NCBI GenBank assembly: GCA_963678705.1
Contig: OY783212.1
Span: forward strand, 3,286,001-3,350,000
DNA from: Panorpa germanica
Taxonomy: Eukaryota; Arthropoda; Insecta; Mecoptera; Panorpidae
DNA: 64,000 bases
Direction of reading: 5' to 3'
Below are positions 13,499-25,765 of this stretch, piece by piece. Position 1 is the first letter of the stretch. Every line of letters starts with the position of its first letter. Both the position numbers and the translations under genes were made by a program. Under the pieces are notes generated by a model. It had not been told where the DNA came from. It worked only from the letters and a program-made list of their open reading frames with translations, and did not search any database.

Positions 13499-13994
13499 TA
13501 AGTCACATTCTCTTTTGATGAAAGAAAGATGAAAATATATTTTTTAATTACAGGCAGATCCTATTTTCCTTGGGGTTCACTTATTATATAAATAATGAAA
13601 ATTACTTCGCTTGACTCTAGCTCCCCCTGGCTTCTCGTAATCCTATCTTTCTATCTAATTCTTCCTTCTTCCTCCTCGTTTCCTGACCAAATCACGTGTT
13701 TTGGGTATGCTCCCGAACAGAAATGTAAAAGATGCGTTATTTTAGCTGCAAAAATATCAACTTCTGATTTAGATTCTCATGGTGGTGCAACCGTTCATTG
13801 TCTCAATATCATAAATTAATTTTTGTTGAAATACGCCTATGTCTGTATTGATATGTGTTATCCTAAAATCACAAAAACATTACAGCAATAAATATAACGA
13901 TTAATGTGAGTTCATTAAACGAACACGAGCTGTGAAGTTGCGCCGTTGTACCACGTTCGATCAAGAGACATTCGCGACAAACACCTCTGCAGTA

Positions 13995-14042
13995 CAGTGT
14001 CCAGTGTCCAGTGTCCAGTGTCCAGTGTCCAGTGTCCAGTGT
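13995..14042 (+). repeat. Minisatellite, CCAGTGT x 6
   Basis: Six exact heptamers follow a partial unit. The perfect copies suggest recent slippage. The array makes a spurious long reading frame on the minus strand. Confidence 0.95.
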
Positions 14043-14211
14043 GGTGTCTTGTTTTGAGTTTTGACAAAGTTCATTACTTTAGGTTTGCCAGTAAAGTGGT
14101 TCGCATTGCCTCTTAAGACCCAAGCACTTGTGCAGTCAAGTGGAAATTCGACAAAACAGGTGCATTGTTGCTTTATTGTACCTAATGGACGTGTATGACG
14201 GCGGGAAGAGA

Positions 14212-14239
14212 GACGGAGGACGGAGGACGGAGGACGGGG
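14212..14239 (+). repeat. Minisatellite, GACGGAG x 4
   Basis: There are three exact heptamers and one with a single change, 170 bp from the CCAGTGT array. Confidence 0.9.
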
Positions 14240-14547
14240 CACATAACCCGGCCAATGAGCCAAAATAATTAGGCCTTCAGTATCAACAAACAATTATAGG
14301 AATATTTATACGCATACACATACATACACATTATACTCGTATGATTGTGTTCCAATGTATACATATATATTTACAAGTTTATACATGTACAGCATTGATA
14401 TCCAACGTTAGGCACACTGAGAGCCGATATTGTTCTCCAGGCAACTAACTATTTCATATAATGAATGAACAAATATCAATACATGTAAAATAACTACAAT
14501 TAATGAAATATTGTATAATCTTGAAAACACAAAACATGAATGTTACC

Positions 14548-14713
14548 CAGTGGCGTAGCGTGCCTTAGACGGGCCCCGTATCAAAATTTGTTGGGGGGCC
14601 CAAATGATGAATAAAGATTTTTCACAAAAGGGACAAAGACACACATTTGGGGCCCTTGTAGCCCAGGGCCCCGTATCATTGATACGGCTGATACGGCGGT
14701 AGCTACCCCACTG
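14548..14713. mobile_element. hAT-type MITE with perfect 8-bp target duplication
   Basis: The left end CAGTGGCGTAGCGTGCC and the right end GGTAGCTACCCCACTG are imperfect inverted repeats of the CAGTGGCGTAGC type common in hAT elements. The flanking ATGTTACC duplication is exact (14540-14547 and 14714-14721). At 166 bp it is purely non-autonomous. Confidence 0.93.
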
Positions 14714-14721
14714 ATGTTACC

Positions 14722-16793
14722 TTACATTCATGTAATATTTCACTTAAGGAAAACTTAGTAATATTTCATCTAAGCTTTTAATACAATTTCTTAGATTTTA
14801 TTAACCCTAAAAAAGTGTTCCTAACAAGTTTTGTCTGTATTCAAATGTACAACAGCGTAGACTTACTTTTCAAAAAGCAGTAGGTCAAATCGATAAAAAA
14901 AGCATATTTTCGATAATGTTTTTTGACGACACAGTTAATATATAATTATTTCTATAATTACTACATGATAAAATAACATTTTAAGAATACTTTGTGAAAT
15001 TTTCATAAATAAATATCAAGAAATGAGGCATTGACAGTGAATATCTGCAGACGTCACAAAAAAAAGTAACATTTCTGCAGATAACTCTATCGAGTTTATT
15101 TTTGATTCATTTTTCAATTTTTTACAGCACTTAGAAGTCAAAGTACCGATTTTTTATGAAAAAATCAGATATTAATCAGAACTATGTTATTTTGAAATAC
15201 CTTAAAATAAGAAATTAAAAAACTCGACAGCGTTATCCCGGCATTTATGTAAAGAAAGAGTGTGCAAAATTTCAAAAGGATCGGTCCAGAAGATTTTGAG
15301 CTAGAGAGGGCACCGACTCTGAAAAAGCTAAGTGTGAGAAAAACGCTTTTAAAGATTTCAAAGAAAGACGAAACCAAACGAGAGAGGTGAAGACTTGAAA
15401 CTCTATATCTGCGACAATTTTACTCCGCAAAATCGACTTCAAATTTTCACACAATAAACTTGATATGTTTTACATTATTATAAATGAATTTAAAAAAAAT
15501 AAAAAAAGTTGAAACCTTACCCACTTCCTTCGCCCTCTCTTAAGGGTTTAAATTATTAAATGTAAATGTCTTGCGACCTCTGAGAACATCTATTTTTCTT
15601 TTCTCTAAATCTCATATGATTTTTTGAAAAAGAATAAAACGAAGAATGAAACGAAGGCAGGAATAGGGTTACAAAATGTTTATTGCATCTTTGGAATAAG
15701 GAACTTGGATTAAAACTGTCAACGCTATAAATTAAATTGACAATTCTTGAAACCAAGACGTACTCGTAAACTAGGCCGCACCTGAAGCACCTCTGTTACA
15801 AAACTGAAGTCTCACCGGCACTCATTACTGTGCTCCGGCTATTTCTGGTTTTTGACGATGGCCCCCTAAGGCAAAAAACACACAGCGAAAGTGCTATAGA
15901 CCCAGCGGCTGCAAGGTATACCAGCACTGGCACCAACAATGGCGCACTGGGGCAGTGGAACTTGCCGCGCCGCACCGCTCAAGATTATCGTCTCCAAGTC
16001 CAAGTCGCGGTTATGGATTTGTGCGGAATTGAACGGATGCGGACGGACACTGAAGTCACTCAACTCGTTTTCATACGTCTGTAATTTCATAAACACACAA
16101 AATACATTTGCATTAATCCTGCGGTCCAATTTCAGTTAATTGTCTGTCGTTTGCGTTATGTGGCTCATTTGCTGTATTCTCTTTTTTTAATTTCCAGAAC
16201 ACAGGCCATCATTGTTTTTTTTTACTATTTTACTAAAATATGATAACATCTTAAGAGTAAGTAAGTGCCGCTACTGTCTTAAGACAGGTTTTCGGTTATG
16301 AATTATAACGTATTTTGATGTACTTCAATTAGGTATTTTGAATATCGTTATTCAAAATTGAAGTTAATTTAAAAAGTATATATGTTGTAATATATAAAGC
16401 CATCCGAGAAATACACAACATCAAAGAACAATTGCACCAGGATAAAATATAGGAATTCAATAAAGAAAAAAAAACACGTAGTCGATGTGGTTGAGTCGTT
16501 GACTTGAAACCTGCATTCACATTGAGACTTGGTTCAATTATCAGGGACGGCATATATTTATTGCGATACTGGTTAACATTTAAATATGGTTCCATTACCG
16601 TTTTTAAAATAGCGCCAGTTCCCGTAGGAACACTGTTAAGTAATATGTGTAACCGACGAATGACATCAGTGCCATCTATTCGTCTATATAAAACGTTATG
16701 ACGTCATGAACTGTCAACATAGTGCTAAACATGGCTGTAACCCTTAACAAGTCATTCAAACCATACAAAAAAATAAATACATGTAAATAAATT
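14722..16793. other. Non-coding block, probable old transposon body at 15000-15480
   Basis: No intact gene is found. The 15000-15480 segment has the texture of non-autonomous element interiors (long A/T runs, GTGCAAAATTTCAAAAGGAT, CGAGAGAG), but no ends were found. Reading frames at 15830-16140 lack known domains. Confidence 0.4.
16488..16545 (+). repeat. tRNA-like SINE head (box A and box B)
   Basis: TGGTTGAGTCG (16488-16498) fits a box A and GGTTCAATTA (16531-16540) a box B at about tRNA spacing. No acceptor-stem pairing is present, so it is a SINE fragment rather than a tRNA gene. Confidence 0.4.
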
Positions 16794-17152
16794 ATATTTC
16801 TTTAGTTGGTAACACTTACCAAAGATATTACAATTGCATTCTGGTCAGTTGAGCTAACGGTATATATTAGTTATAGTTACTTTCACTGTAGTGTGTGCCA
16901 ACGGCCAACACAGTTGATATTGGGGGCTCACAGAATTCACTGTGCATAATGTTAAAATAATTTAAAATTAGATAAAAAGGAATTGAAGATTTAAATAATA
17001 AACTTTAAATGTCGTTTCTTTGATTTCAGGTAAGATGGTATGATTTAAGTTAAACAGTGTAATTATTACAATGTGTATGTAAATTACTAAAATAAAAGTC
17101 TTTGATTTCAGAAGCAACACATACGTTTGATTAAAAATTTACAATTCCTAAA
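16794..17152 (+). repeat. Repeat family A, copy 1
   Basis: This is a near full-length reference copy of a dispersed element found seven times here. The left end carries TTTCTTTAGTTGGTAACAC; the right end carries TTTACAATTCCTAAAA. There are no terminal inverted repeats and no clear target duplication. Inside, a strong 3' splice site abuts a strong 5' splice site (CAG at 17027-17029, GTAAGA from 17030), with a second TTTGATTTCAG ending at 17111. No coding capacity is seen, and the class is unknown. Confidence 0.8.
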
Positions 17153-17989
17153 ATGTCATATAACATATATATGCTACATATATATTAATATCTAATATAC
17201 ATATTACTGTCCGCAAGCTATTTTATCCAGATAATATCCAAATTTGTCACTAATTGCATTCTATGCAGTTAAGCTAATAACAAATTTAAGCTAATTTTAA
17301 GTTAAGATATACCTAGAAGTAATTATTCGGAAAAAACATATACGGTACTTTAAAACTAATTTGTTGATATTTATGAGTGGTTTCTCCAAGTTACGCTCGA
17401 TTCACAAATAATTGTATTTATAGAAAAATTTCACCTTTAATAATTTAAAATGATTATGTTGTTTTTCTATGTGATTTCTATACGAGGTACATTCTTAGGA
17501 GATTACTCAAACAACCGAGTGTAAAACCAACTGCCGAAGGAGTCGATTGAGTCGATCGAGTAGATTGAGTTTGCTATGTCACTGCAATGGATAAAAACCG
17601 ATAAAAACTTGACATTTTAATTCGCATAAAACCCGCGACACTAGTGACACCACATAAACATTCTTATAACTACACTTTGGTTAACTCTTCTGCAAACTAT
17701 CTTGAAGTCTAGCCTTCTAACCTAAAAAATGATTTTGTCTAAATGAAAATAGAATATTTACTGGGGTTAATTGCTTTCAAGTTATATTGACTATGTACAT
17801 ACATAACCGTACGCTTATTAGGTGTTACGACTCAGAGTCGAAAATAGGACGACCTTAAATAAAGTAAATAAAAAATGAATAAATAAATTATATTATTTAT
17901 TATTATACATTATTTTTTCCAATTCTATTATGCTATTAAACATAAAAAAAATTGAGCTTACAGTTGAAATACATATTTTAAAATTTTTA

Positions 17990-18190
17990 TTGAAGTGCTA
18001 CTTTGCAGTGACGTAACTCCGTCCCTTTAAGGTAGACAAAAAAATATTGTATACAAAACTTATAGGGAATTGAGTCCTCTATAACTTTGATTACTACTAT
18101 TTTTATCATAGGACGCATTAGTAACGAGATATTGCCAATAAACGATTTTTAGCCGCCATTTTTCCAAGATGGCGGCGCGCTGATGTCGCC
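17990..18190 (+). repeat. Repeat family M, copy 1 (with YY1/Pho-like hairpin)
   Basis: It begins TTGAAGTGCTACTTTGCAG. A hairpin of GCCGCCAT (18152-18159) and ATGGCGGC (18169-18176) holds two AAGATGGC/GCCAT-type sites. A diverged partner is at 42405-42592. Confidence 0.55.
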
Positions 18191-18343
18191 CGTGTTGGAT
18201 AACTTGGAGTTTTCATTATAAACGCTAACTTTAAAACATATCGAAAAATTAGAACTACCGGCCCTCAAGTCAGGTAAAAGTGTAAAGTTCCCGGGCTATA
18301 TTAGCTTAGATCTTTTTGTACAAATTGTGAACTAAAAGCGAGT

Positions 18344-18617
18344 TAATATGAGTACATCAACTTATGGTTCGGAAACTTGGACATCCAATATGGAATATAT
18401 AGGAGTTATCGAGAAATTAGAAAGAAAGGACCCTAAAGGTTAGGACATGTCCTGTAGAAAGAATGGACCGAAACAGAACGGATAAGGAACTTCTGAAAGG
18501 ACACAGGTGGTACAAGAGTAAAGCACAAATGGTGGAATATAGATATGCATTGTATACTGGAAGAAATGGAGACAAGTTCTAAATGAGGTCAAGGGCTGTA
18601 ATGCCATGATGATGATA
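18344..18617 (+). pseudogene. Reverse-transcriptase C-terminal relic with ATG-repeat tail
   Basis: The plus-strand translation gives TYGSETWT, then a GHVL-like segment and finally VKGCNAMMM at the end (18590-18617). These are the typical landmarks, in order, of the C-terminus of a common animal non-LTR reverse transcriptase. Several stops and frame changes lie between them. The repeated ATG tail marks the 3' end. Confidence 0.7.
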
Positions 18618-19690
18618 ATTGTTAAATTTTTTAAGATCACTAATTAGTTATGATCTAGTAGTTGAAATTCCAGTAAAACATGAGAGAAAACAGATAGTAT
18701 TTCAGTTCGGTTACTGCTATTTTCTACTGTTTTTGTGTCCCTTTTAACCACATATTACTAATACCTTTTTGAAAAAATAATAACAGTAGCTCTCAACTCC
18801 TGATAAACCAATTTGCCATATATGTACATTTAAGATGAAGGATACTACCCAATTGGTGCTACAATAGAACCAGAAGTATGTAAAATAACTAAAATTAGGT
18901 TATACATCACTTTGCTTATTTTTTTCTTTTTAAACTGTCAATATTTTTTCTCGCCCATGCCCATGCCCATGGTTTAGGCATTTTTGATTCACGCTCCAAT
19001 TCCCGCGAAACACCTGAGCGCCGTCGCACAGCGCTGGTAGCCACAGGCGCTACTAGCTACCAAACGAGTTGGTGCTAGACAGAGACGAAGGCTATATAAT
19101 AAACCCAATGTAAGAACGAGATAGCATGTGCAATATGAAACTCATTAAATGAGTTTAATAAAATATTTTAATAAAAATTATAAGACTTGTAATATGTATG
19201 AAATTATTTACAAATTAGAAAATAATAGTTTGCAAATGAATTGACTATATTTCAAATGGTTTGTCGATACGTATTGTTACAATTCTGCGTTATATTCGAT
19301 CGCTTACGTTTACTGATGCGTTTTAATAATCTTCGACGAGTACTTGTATCTCCTAACCTAATTTCGAGGGCTACAGAAGTGTGAAGACACCGAACACCCG
19401 AACACCCGATGCTGAGCAACCAATTCGATCTCAAATCTCATGATCTGTTTTGCAATGTGTAATTAATTGAAGTGAGTTGGAAATTGGAATTGAACCGGTT
19501 TAAGTTGCTACTAAATCTTGCACAAGTACCGAGATGCTTAGATGCTGTGCCGTTCATCTTAATGCCGTAATTTATTATTCCTCTTTGCAAACAAACAGTG
19601 GCCTGAGCCTGAATGGTTTGGCCATTCGTTAACTACTTAATATAAAACAACACCGTTGACGCAGAAAATAATAATATTAAGGTAAATATA

Positions 19691-19820
19691 AGGTTTTCCA
19701 ATAAGGACGGGTCGATTTAGTATCATCTCATATAAAACACCTTGGTACAACTTATATGAGTATATATGGTGTTTGTTTTATATGAGATGATACAAAGCGA
19801 CCCGCCCTAATGGAAGCCCC
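19691..19820. mobile_element. Palindromic fold-back MITE, TA-flanked
   Basis: Arms of about 48 bp (19691-19739 and 19774-19820) are near-perfect inverted repeats, including a shared 20-bp run from TATCATCTCATATAAAACA. TA flanks both sides, as in Tc1/mariner-type insertions. The 130-bp element has a short AT-rich loop. Confidence 0.8.
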
Positions 19821-20060
19821 TAGGTACATAATGAATTAAACTTGTTTTTAGTGATCAAGCTTTTTCTTGTAACCTGCGACTTTTTCGCATTAGCACTCTT
19901 TATCATGAGAGAAAGATTCTACTATAATGTAGTCAATACACCATTATACAGTAGAAATATATATTTCACGCTTTCATTCTACATGCCTACGGGTCTACTG
20001 AGATAAGAACTGAGTTGCTCTTCGAAGGAACTTGTTAAAAATGTCGATACATATGTAAAG

Positions 20061-20420
20061 AAATTATGTTTCTTTAGTTGGTAACACTGACTAGATATTA
20101 CAACTGCTTTCTGATCATGAGCTAACGTTATATATTAGTTATAGCTATTTTCATTGTAGTGTATGCCCACGATCACACAGTTGACTTTTGGAGTCGACAG
20201 AACTCACTGTGTATAATGTTAAGTTATTATAAAATTAGATTAAAAGGAATTGACAATTTAAATAACAAACTTTAAATGACGTTTCTTTGATTTCAAGTAG
20301 GATAATATGATTTAAGTTAAACAGTGCAATTATTATAATGTGTATGTAAATTACTAAAATAAAAGTCTTTGATTTCAGAAGCAATACCTAAGCTTGATTA
20401 AAAATTTACAATTCCTAAAA
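20061..20420 (+). repeat. Repeat family A, copy 2
   Basis: It aligns to copy 1 over its whole length, with the same left end and the same ordered internal blocks. The abutted splice motif is degraded to CAAGTAGG. It is followed directly by a copy of repeat family F. Confidence 0.8.
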
Positions 20421-20451
20421 TGTCTTTATATGTATTTATACAGTCAACCAT

Positions 20452-20565
20452 ACAAATACCACTAAAGCCATAGTGCTCTCTGCATTCGCCTTAGCTTCTC
20501 TTTCATGTTTCATACTGTAAATTCAATGCGTTTGATACCAGCCGTGCGGACATATGGACATTTAC
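20452..20565 (+). repeat. Repeat family F, copy 2
   Basis: It matches 9617-9745 and lies directly after family A copy 2. Copy 1 has no family A neighbour, so F is a separate unit. Confidence 0.6.
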
Positions 20566-20830
20566 ACATCTAATTTGTTTGATTTAATTTCGTTTTTTTT
20601 ACAATTTCATAATATGATATCTTTGTGCGAAAGTGCAATAGTATTCCATCTCTAATGTAGAACAGAGATGGAGATAGTCTGCGGGGAAGAAGTCTCTTGT
20701 ATTTTTATAAGTTTTGTTACTTTAATAATATAAACCACAAAAAGGACTTTGTCAATAGCTAATACCTTCTATATAAATGTTCCTTATAAAGCATTTAATA
20801 GAATTAGACATGATTCACACCCCAATTATT

Positions 20831-21458
20831 AATGGGCTTGTGTTTTAATTTTTTAGTGGTCGATTTTTCAATTGTTGATTGAAATTGATGTTAATAAATT
20901 AACTTTTTTATTAAATATCTAAATATTGACGGAGATATAGCAATTAAAAGTTTGAATTGTAGTTTTAGCGCTAGAAATGGTCTACCATATTTGTATGACG
21001 TGAAATGCATTTTAACGTCAGTTATTTGTTGAGTAGGTCAGTGCTGTGGTAATTTTCTGTAGCTGTTGGTAGTCAAATAATCAAGTCAGGTCAAAGAATA
21101 ATAAGTTTTTATTTTATTTAACCTTGCTAAGGCAGACATAATATTTAAATTTTATTGTTCCTTAAAATAGCTGTAAATAATATTTGATATTTTGATAAAT
21201 AAATACATATAGCAGAGATTTATGAGCTGTAAGGTTGGTAACCTTACACAAGGATTGTGATGTCACATGCACTTGGAATGTGTACAACGTTGAATCCCTT
21301 TAATAATTAAAGAGACAAAATGATTTTTTTAATTGTTAATATCTCCTAGCATATAAGCAGTTATTATAAAAAAATTGAACATTTGAGGTTCTAGTAACCC
21401 ACTTTATCAATATATAGGACACTTTTATAGAAATTAAGACATAGGATTCAAGCCCATT
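20831..21458 (-). mobile_element. MITE family D, copy 2 (full length)
   Basis: This is a 628-bp element with ends AATGGGCTTGTG and CAAGCCCATT. The centre holds the hairpin GTAAGGTTGGTAACCTTAC. The target duplication is not clear. Confidence 0.76.
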
Positions 21459-22745
21459 TAGACTAACTAATACGACACCATACTTTTGACTGCAACCGAT
21501 CTTAAGTTTATGATCGATCAGCAATCTATTAGGTTCTTTGCATTAAATTAGTCAACATTTCTATAATTAAATATTCCACTGATAAAAAGCCATTAGTTTC
21601 GTATTTAACATCGCAGTATAATTTGTAATTTACAATAAAATTTCAATAGTCGAGCCATCAATTTAATGATCGGTGTGTCGATTCATCAACTGACCCAAGC
21701 GCATGCGCATGTCGATGCTAGTTCCCATCTTCAAAGTTTCTCTGCTAATCTTTGCCACTGAGTTTTTTTTTTGTTTTTTAAACACGAGATTATTTTTTAT
21801 AAGTAAGACATACTCGTATTAGTTAAATCAATAATTTATTATAATACAATTTCTTTTATGAATACTCGTATCTTTTTTTATATTAAACGTTTTTTAAGAA
21901 ATCAAGAAATAAATATTTAGCGACCTATTTCCTTATATTTTTGATTCTCATTTTAATTACAATTTTTTTTTGGTTAGTATTTATTCTTATTTTGATTCCT
22001 TATGTTATATCAATGGTTCTCAAACTCAAACACAAAACACAGTCAGTAAAAATAAGAAATACACCCGTGTGGGTTTGTGTACGCTTATCAACTGGATAAA
22101 CTCTTAAGCTAAAAAGGTTTAACCTCTTGACACTTGGAAAAGGTAATGGTTTGACTAGATACAAATGGGAGTTAAACAAATATATAAAATGAGATTCAAA
22201 GCAATTGTGACTAAATAAAGCAAGAGTTTAAAAGTTCTTCAAAAGAGATTTCAAACAATTCCGAAAATTGGCCCTATTCGCTATGTAGCTTCGATCTAAA
22301 ACCAACGAAACTTCTTGTTTTCAAGTCTGGTCCACACTGATGAAGTTTACTCAAAGTTTTGATCTACTAATTCATAATTAACAATAAGCTATTCGATTCG
22401 TGCTGTTTATGTACCAGAATCCTAATTGCTTTCTAATGATAAGAACATACTCACAGAATCACGGACATTCTGCTAGCGCTTGGTCATCTTCCTTATTCAA
22501 CGGTTCTAGTCCTATTCGGTGGCGTAATTGCAGTTTAGGGATCTTTACGTACTGATTTTCAGAAAATAATCACTAAATGAAAAGTGACTAGAAAGAAGAA
22601 TTGACTAGAATTGACTGTGTTAAAAAGTAAAAAATATAATCTAATTTTATTTTGAAAAATTAATTCTACCTTTATTCAATTTATTAAAACCTTAAACTTC
22701 TTACATTTATACATTTATTAAAGATTTCTTTGAGGATTATAACCT

Positions 22746-22993
22746 AGTTAACAATTTGGTGAAGTGTCCTGTTTTGTGACGTTTCTATCACTTGTGCACT
22801 TCAATTATAGTTCACATCAATTTTATCTTCATTTGTATTCTGACAGGTGGAGTGCTTTCGACATTTGTAGCCGATAAAATAAACATTTCATATGAACGAC
22901 TGTGACAAACTTAATTGTAAATGAACTCTTATGTCAGAAAAATCATGCGCATCTTAAATATGCTGTCAAAGTGACTCCAAAATGTTTACTGGG
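22746..22993 (+). mobile_element. MITE family B, copy 2 (full length)
   Basis: This is an approximately 248-bp element with both ends. The right end, CCAAAATGTTTACTGGG, is intact; the left end has lost its first bases. It shares the body with copies 1, 3, 4 and 5. Confidence 0.78.
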
Positions 22994-23029
22994 AAAGTAT
23001 CTATTTCAAAATTAAAATTTTTTTAGATT

Positions 23030-23364
23030 AAATAATATTAGAAGTATTATTTTTTATATCCATGTTTCGTTTAAATAAAATCATGTAACATTTATTTTAG
23101 AAAAACTTTGTAATATTTAATCTAAAAGAGTTTTATTTTAAGATTAAATAGATATTCTGAAAGCCTTCAATCCTTAAAAAGGAATTTAATTTTAATTCTT
23201 AGTAACGTGTTCTCAAGAAACTTTATGAGTAAGTTAATATGCAAAAGTGTAGAATTATTATTTTACAAAAAGTTGTATGTTAGGTAATATCGTTTAGGTA
23301 ACAAGAAACTTTTGTTTTGTTAGATAAACGTTAAATACACGTAACTTTGTTTAGCGGGTTGTAA
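23030..23364 (+). repeat. Repeat family G, copy 1
   Basis: This AT-rich element ends in a conserved block (AAATACACGTAACTTTGTTTAGCGGGT). Related ends occur at 47335-47605, 50020-50258 and, inverted, 54985-55205. Only one end is well conserved. Confidence 0.55.
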
Positions 23365-24360
23365 TATGTGGAAGTATCTTCGAAATGTTTTTGAGCAGAA
23401 AAAAGTAATTCACTTAGGGGTGACCGTAAAACTAAAAAAAATAAAATCGTATTATTTCGGCTATGAGGTTCGGATCTCTATGACGCGTCATATCTTGTAT
23501 ACTCCTATATACGTCACTGCGCTAACAGTAGACGAAACTAAAAGACAATGGCCTGCCTAATTATCACGCGCCTAAACAATCAGAATGCAGACAATAGACA
23601 AATTCACTTCTCAGCAAATATTTTAATGAATTTTAATTTTCATTTGTAGACAGACTGCAAACAATTACAGGCCATTATAAACAGTCCCCATTGTTGAGTA
23701 CCAACGTCGGTCATTGTTGACGGTGACGGTGACGGTGTTGTCTGCCGATGCTAATCAGCATGTGGACTAGTTTTCTAAATGTACTCGCATTTAAATGCAT
23801 TTAAATACAATTATTTTTAAGAATAAACTACATTTTATAAATAAGTATTTTATTTCCCAAAAAAACAAAATCTGTGTCAAATAAACTGTAGGTGATGCAG
23901 AGCATCGCGCTCTGGAGTCCGTTGTCCCAGCAAGGTACTCCGAGCACCAACTCGGTCCGTTCAAGTCCGTGTGCTGTCAGAATTATTAAAAAGTGGAGCA
24001 GTTTTGTGAGAAATTCACGCATTTTAATTATACAAAAGTTCTGTACAAAATGAATCATTAAAAATCAGACCAAAATGCGAGTATAGCGATCGAGGCTGTG
24101 TTCTTCTCTAACTAGGAACGAACAGTGGAAGAAGATAAGTTTAAATCTTCTTTGTCTTAGCAGTAGAAAGGCTGCATTATTACTAACAGATGCATCTGTC
24201 TAAGAAATCTACAAGAAAATACAAAAGAAAAGAAAAGCACCAAAACAGTTAATATCAATTCCCATTTGGTCAAGATGACAATTGACATTCTTAAAGATTG
24301 ATTTAGAAACATCAATAGAAAAGGTAATATTTAAATATCTCTTAGTTTGTTACTGCACTC

Positions 24361-24645
24361 TGACGCCATAGATGACATTGTAGGAATAACGGCCAACACA
24401 GTTGATATTTTAAGTCGACCGAACTCACTGTGTATATTGTTAAATTATAATAAAATTAGATAAAAAGGAATTGACAATTTAAATAATAAACTTTAAATGT
24501 CGTTCCTTTGATTTCAGGTAGGATAGTGTGATTTAAGTTAAACAGTTTAATTATTATAATGTGTATGTAAATTACTAAAATAAACTTTCATTCCAGACCA
24601 ACACATGGGTTTGATTAAAAATTTACAATTCCTAATAAAATTGAA
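24361..24645 (+). repeat. Repeat family A, copy 3 (left end missing)
   Basis: It starts inside the element, at a block reading GACGCCATAGATGACATTG that is shared with other copies. It keeps CAG followed by GTAGGA at 24515-24523 and a second acceptor ending at 24596. Confidence 0.75.
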
Positions 24646-25290
24646 GATGATGTCTTATTTTATATTTAGTTAAATTAGTAAGTTTGGTTAAGTTTAATAT
24701 CAAATCATGTGAGAGTGAAGTTAGAAGGAAATTTAAGGAAGATTATAAAGCCGAAACACCTCTCGATGTTTTGAAATTGTTAAAAGAGTGTCGGCGGCGA
24801 CGGTTAAGAAAGTTTGGGAACCTCTGGACGCCGAAATAGCGTACATACAATATAATGAGTATATATCACACCCGGCGGAAGCTGAGCTGTTTTTGAAACT
24901 TCCGACTAAAACCTATGGCTGTTACTTTCTTTACATTATATATGCATGTTATTTTTTAATATATTTATTAATTAAAGCTAATTAGAAACGCTAAAAAACC
25001 AATTCAGCAGTTTAATAAATGACCCACTAAACACAGTATGTAGAATTCACATATAGGTTACGCCTAACGTATCTACTACATACCCGCTGAACACAAAATG
25101 TAAACTCATGTATTATTTGATGTAATAATTTTTACCCAACGTTACGTTTTGTTGTTTACTATTGTTACGTTTTTAATATTGTTACACTGTCATCAAAAAA
25201 TTGCAAAAGACATTACAAATATTTCACTACTACATTAACTTTAAATAATTTGGGATAAAAAAGCTTTATTGACGTCAGTTTCTCATGATG

Positions 25291-25765
25291 TCATATTTCT
25301 TTAGTTGGTAACACTGACCAGAGATAATATTACAATTGCATTCTGGTCAGGTGAACTAAGGGCATGTCTTGGTTTTACCTACTATCAATGTAGGTGTAGT
25401 GCAACGATTAACTGCCTAAGTCAACAACGTAACTTGGTACAAAACTCGTCTGTCGGTGGAACACTGGACTCCAAGGATAACATTGTAAAGAATAAAGGCC
25501 AACACATTTGATATTTGGAGCTGACAGTACTCACTGTGCATAATGTTAAGTTATTATAAAATTAGATAAAAAGTAATTGACAATTTAAATAATAAACTTT
25601 AAATGTCGTATTTTTTATTTCAGGTAAGATAGTATGATTTAAGTTAAACAGTTTAATTATTATAATGTGTATGTAAATTACTAAAATAAAAGTCTTTGAT
25701 TTCAGAGCAACACATGAGTTTGATTTCAAATTTACAATTCCTAATAAAATTGGAGATATTGTGTT
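25291..25765 (+). repeat. Repeat family A, copy 4 (longest)
   Basis: It has the full left and right ends. It also carries a middle segment (about 25370-25480) that copies 1 and 2 lack but the minus-strand copy 5 and copy 6 share in part. CAG followed by GTAAGA lies at 25621-25629. Confidence 0.8.

Noticed and set aside
13961..14293. 110-codon minus-strand reading frame with a Thr-Gly-His-Trp repeat
   Set aside because: The repeat is simply the CCAGTGT minisatellite read in frame; a heptamer array stays open in all phases. There is no other coding evidence.
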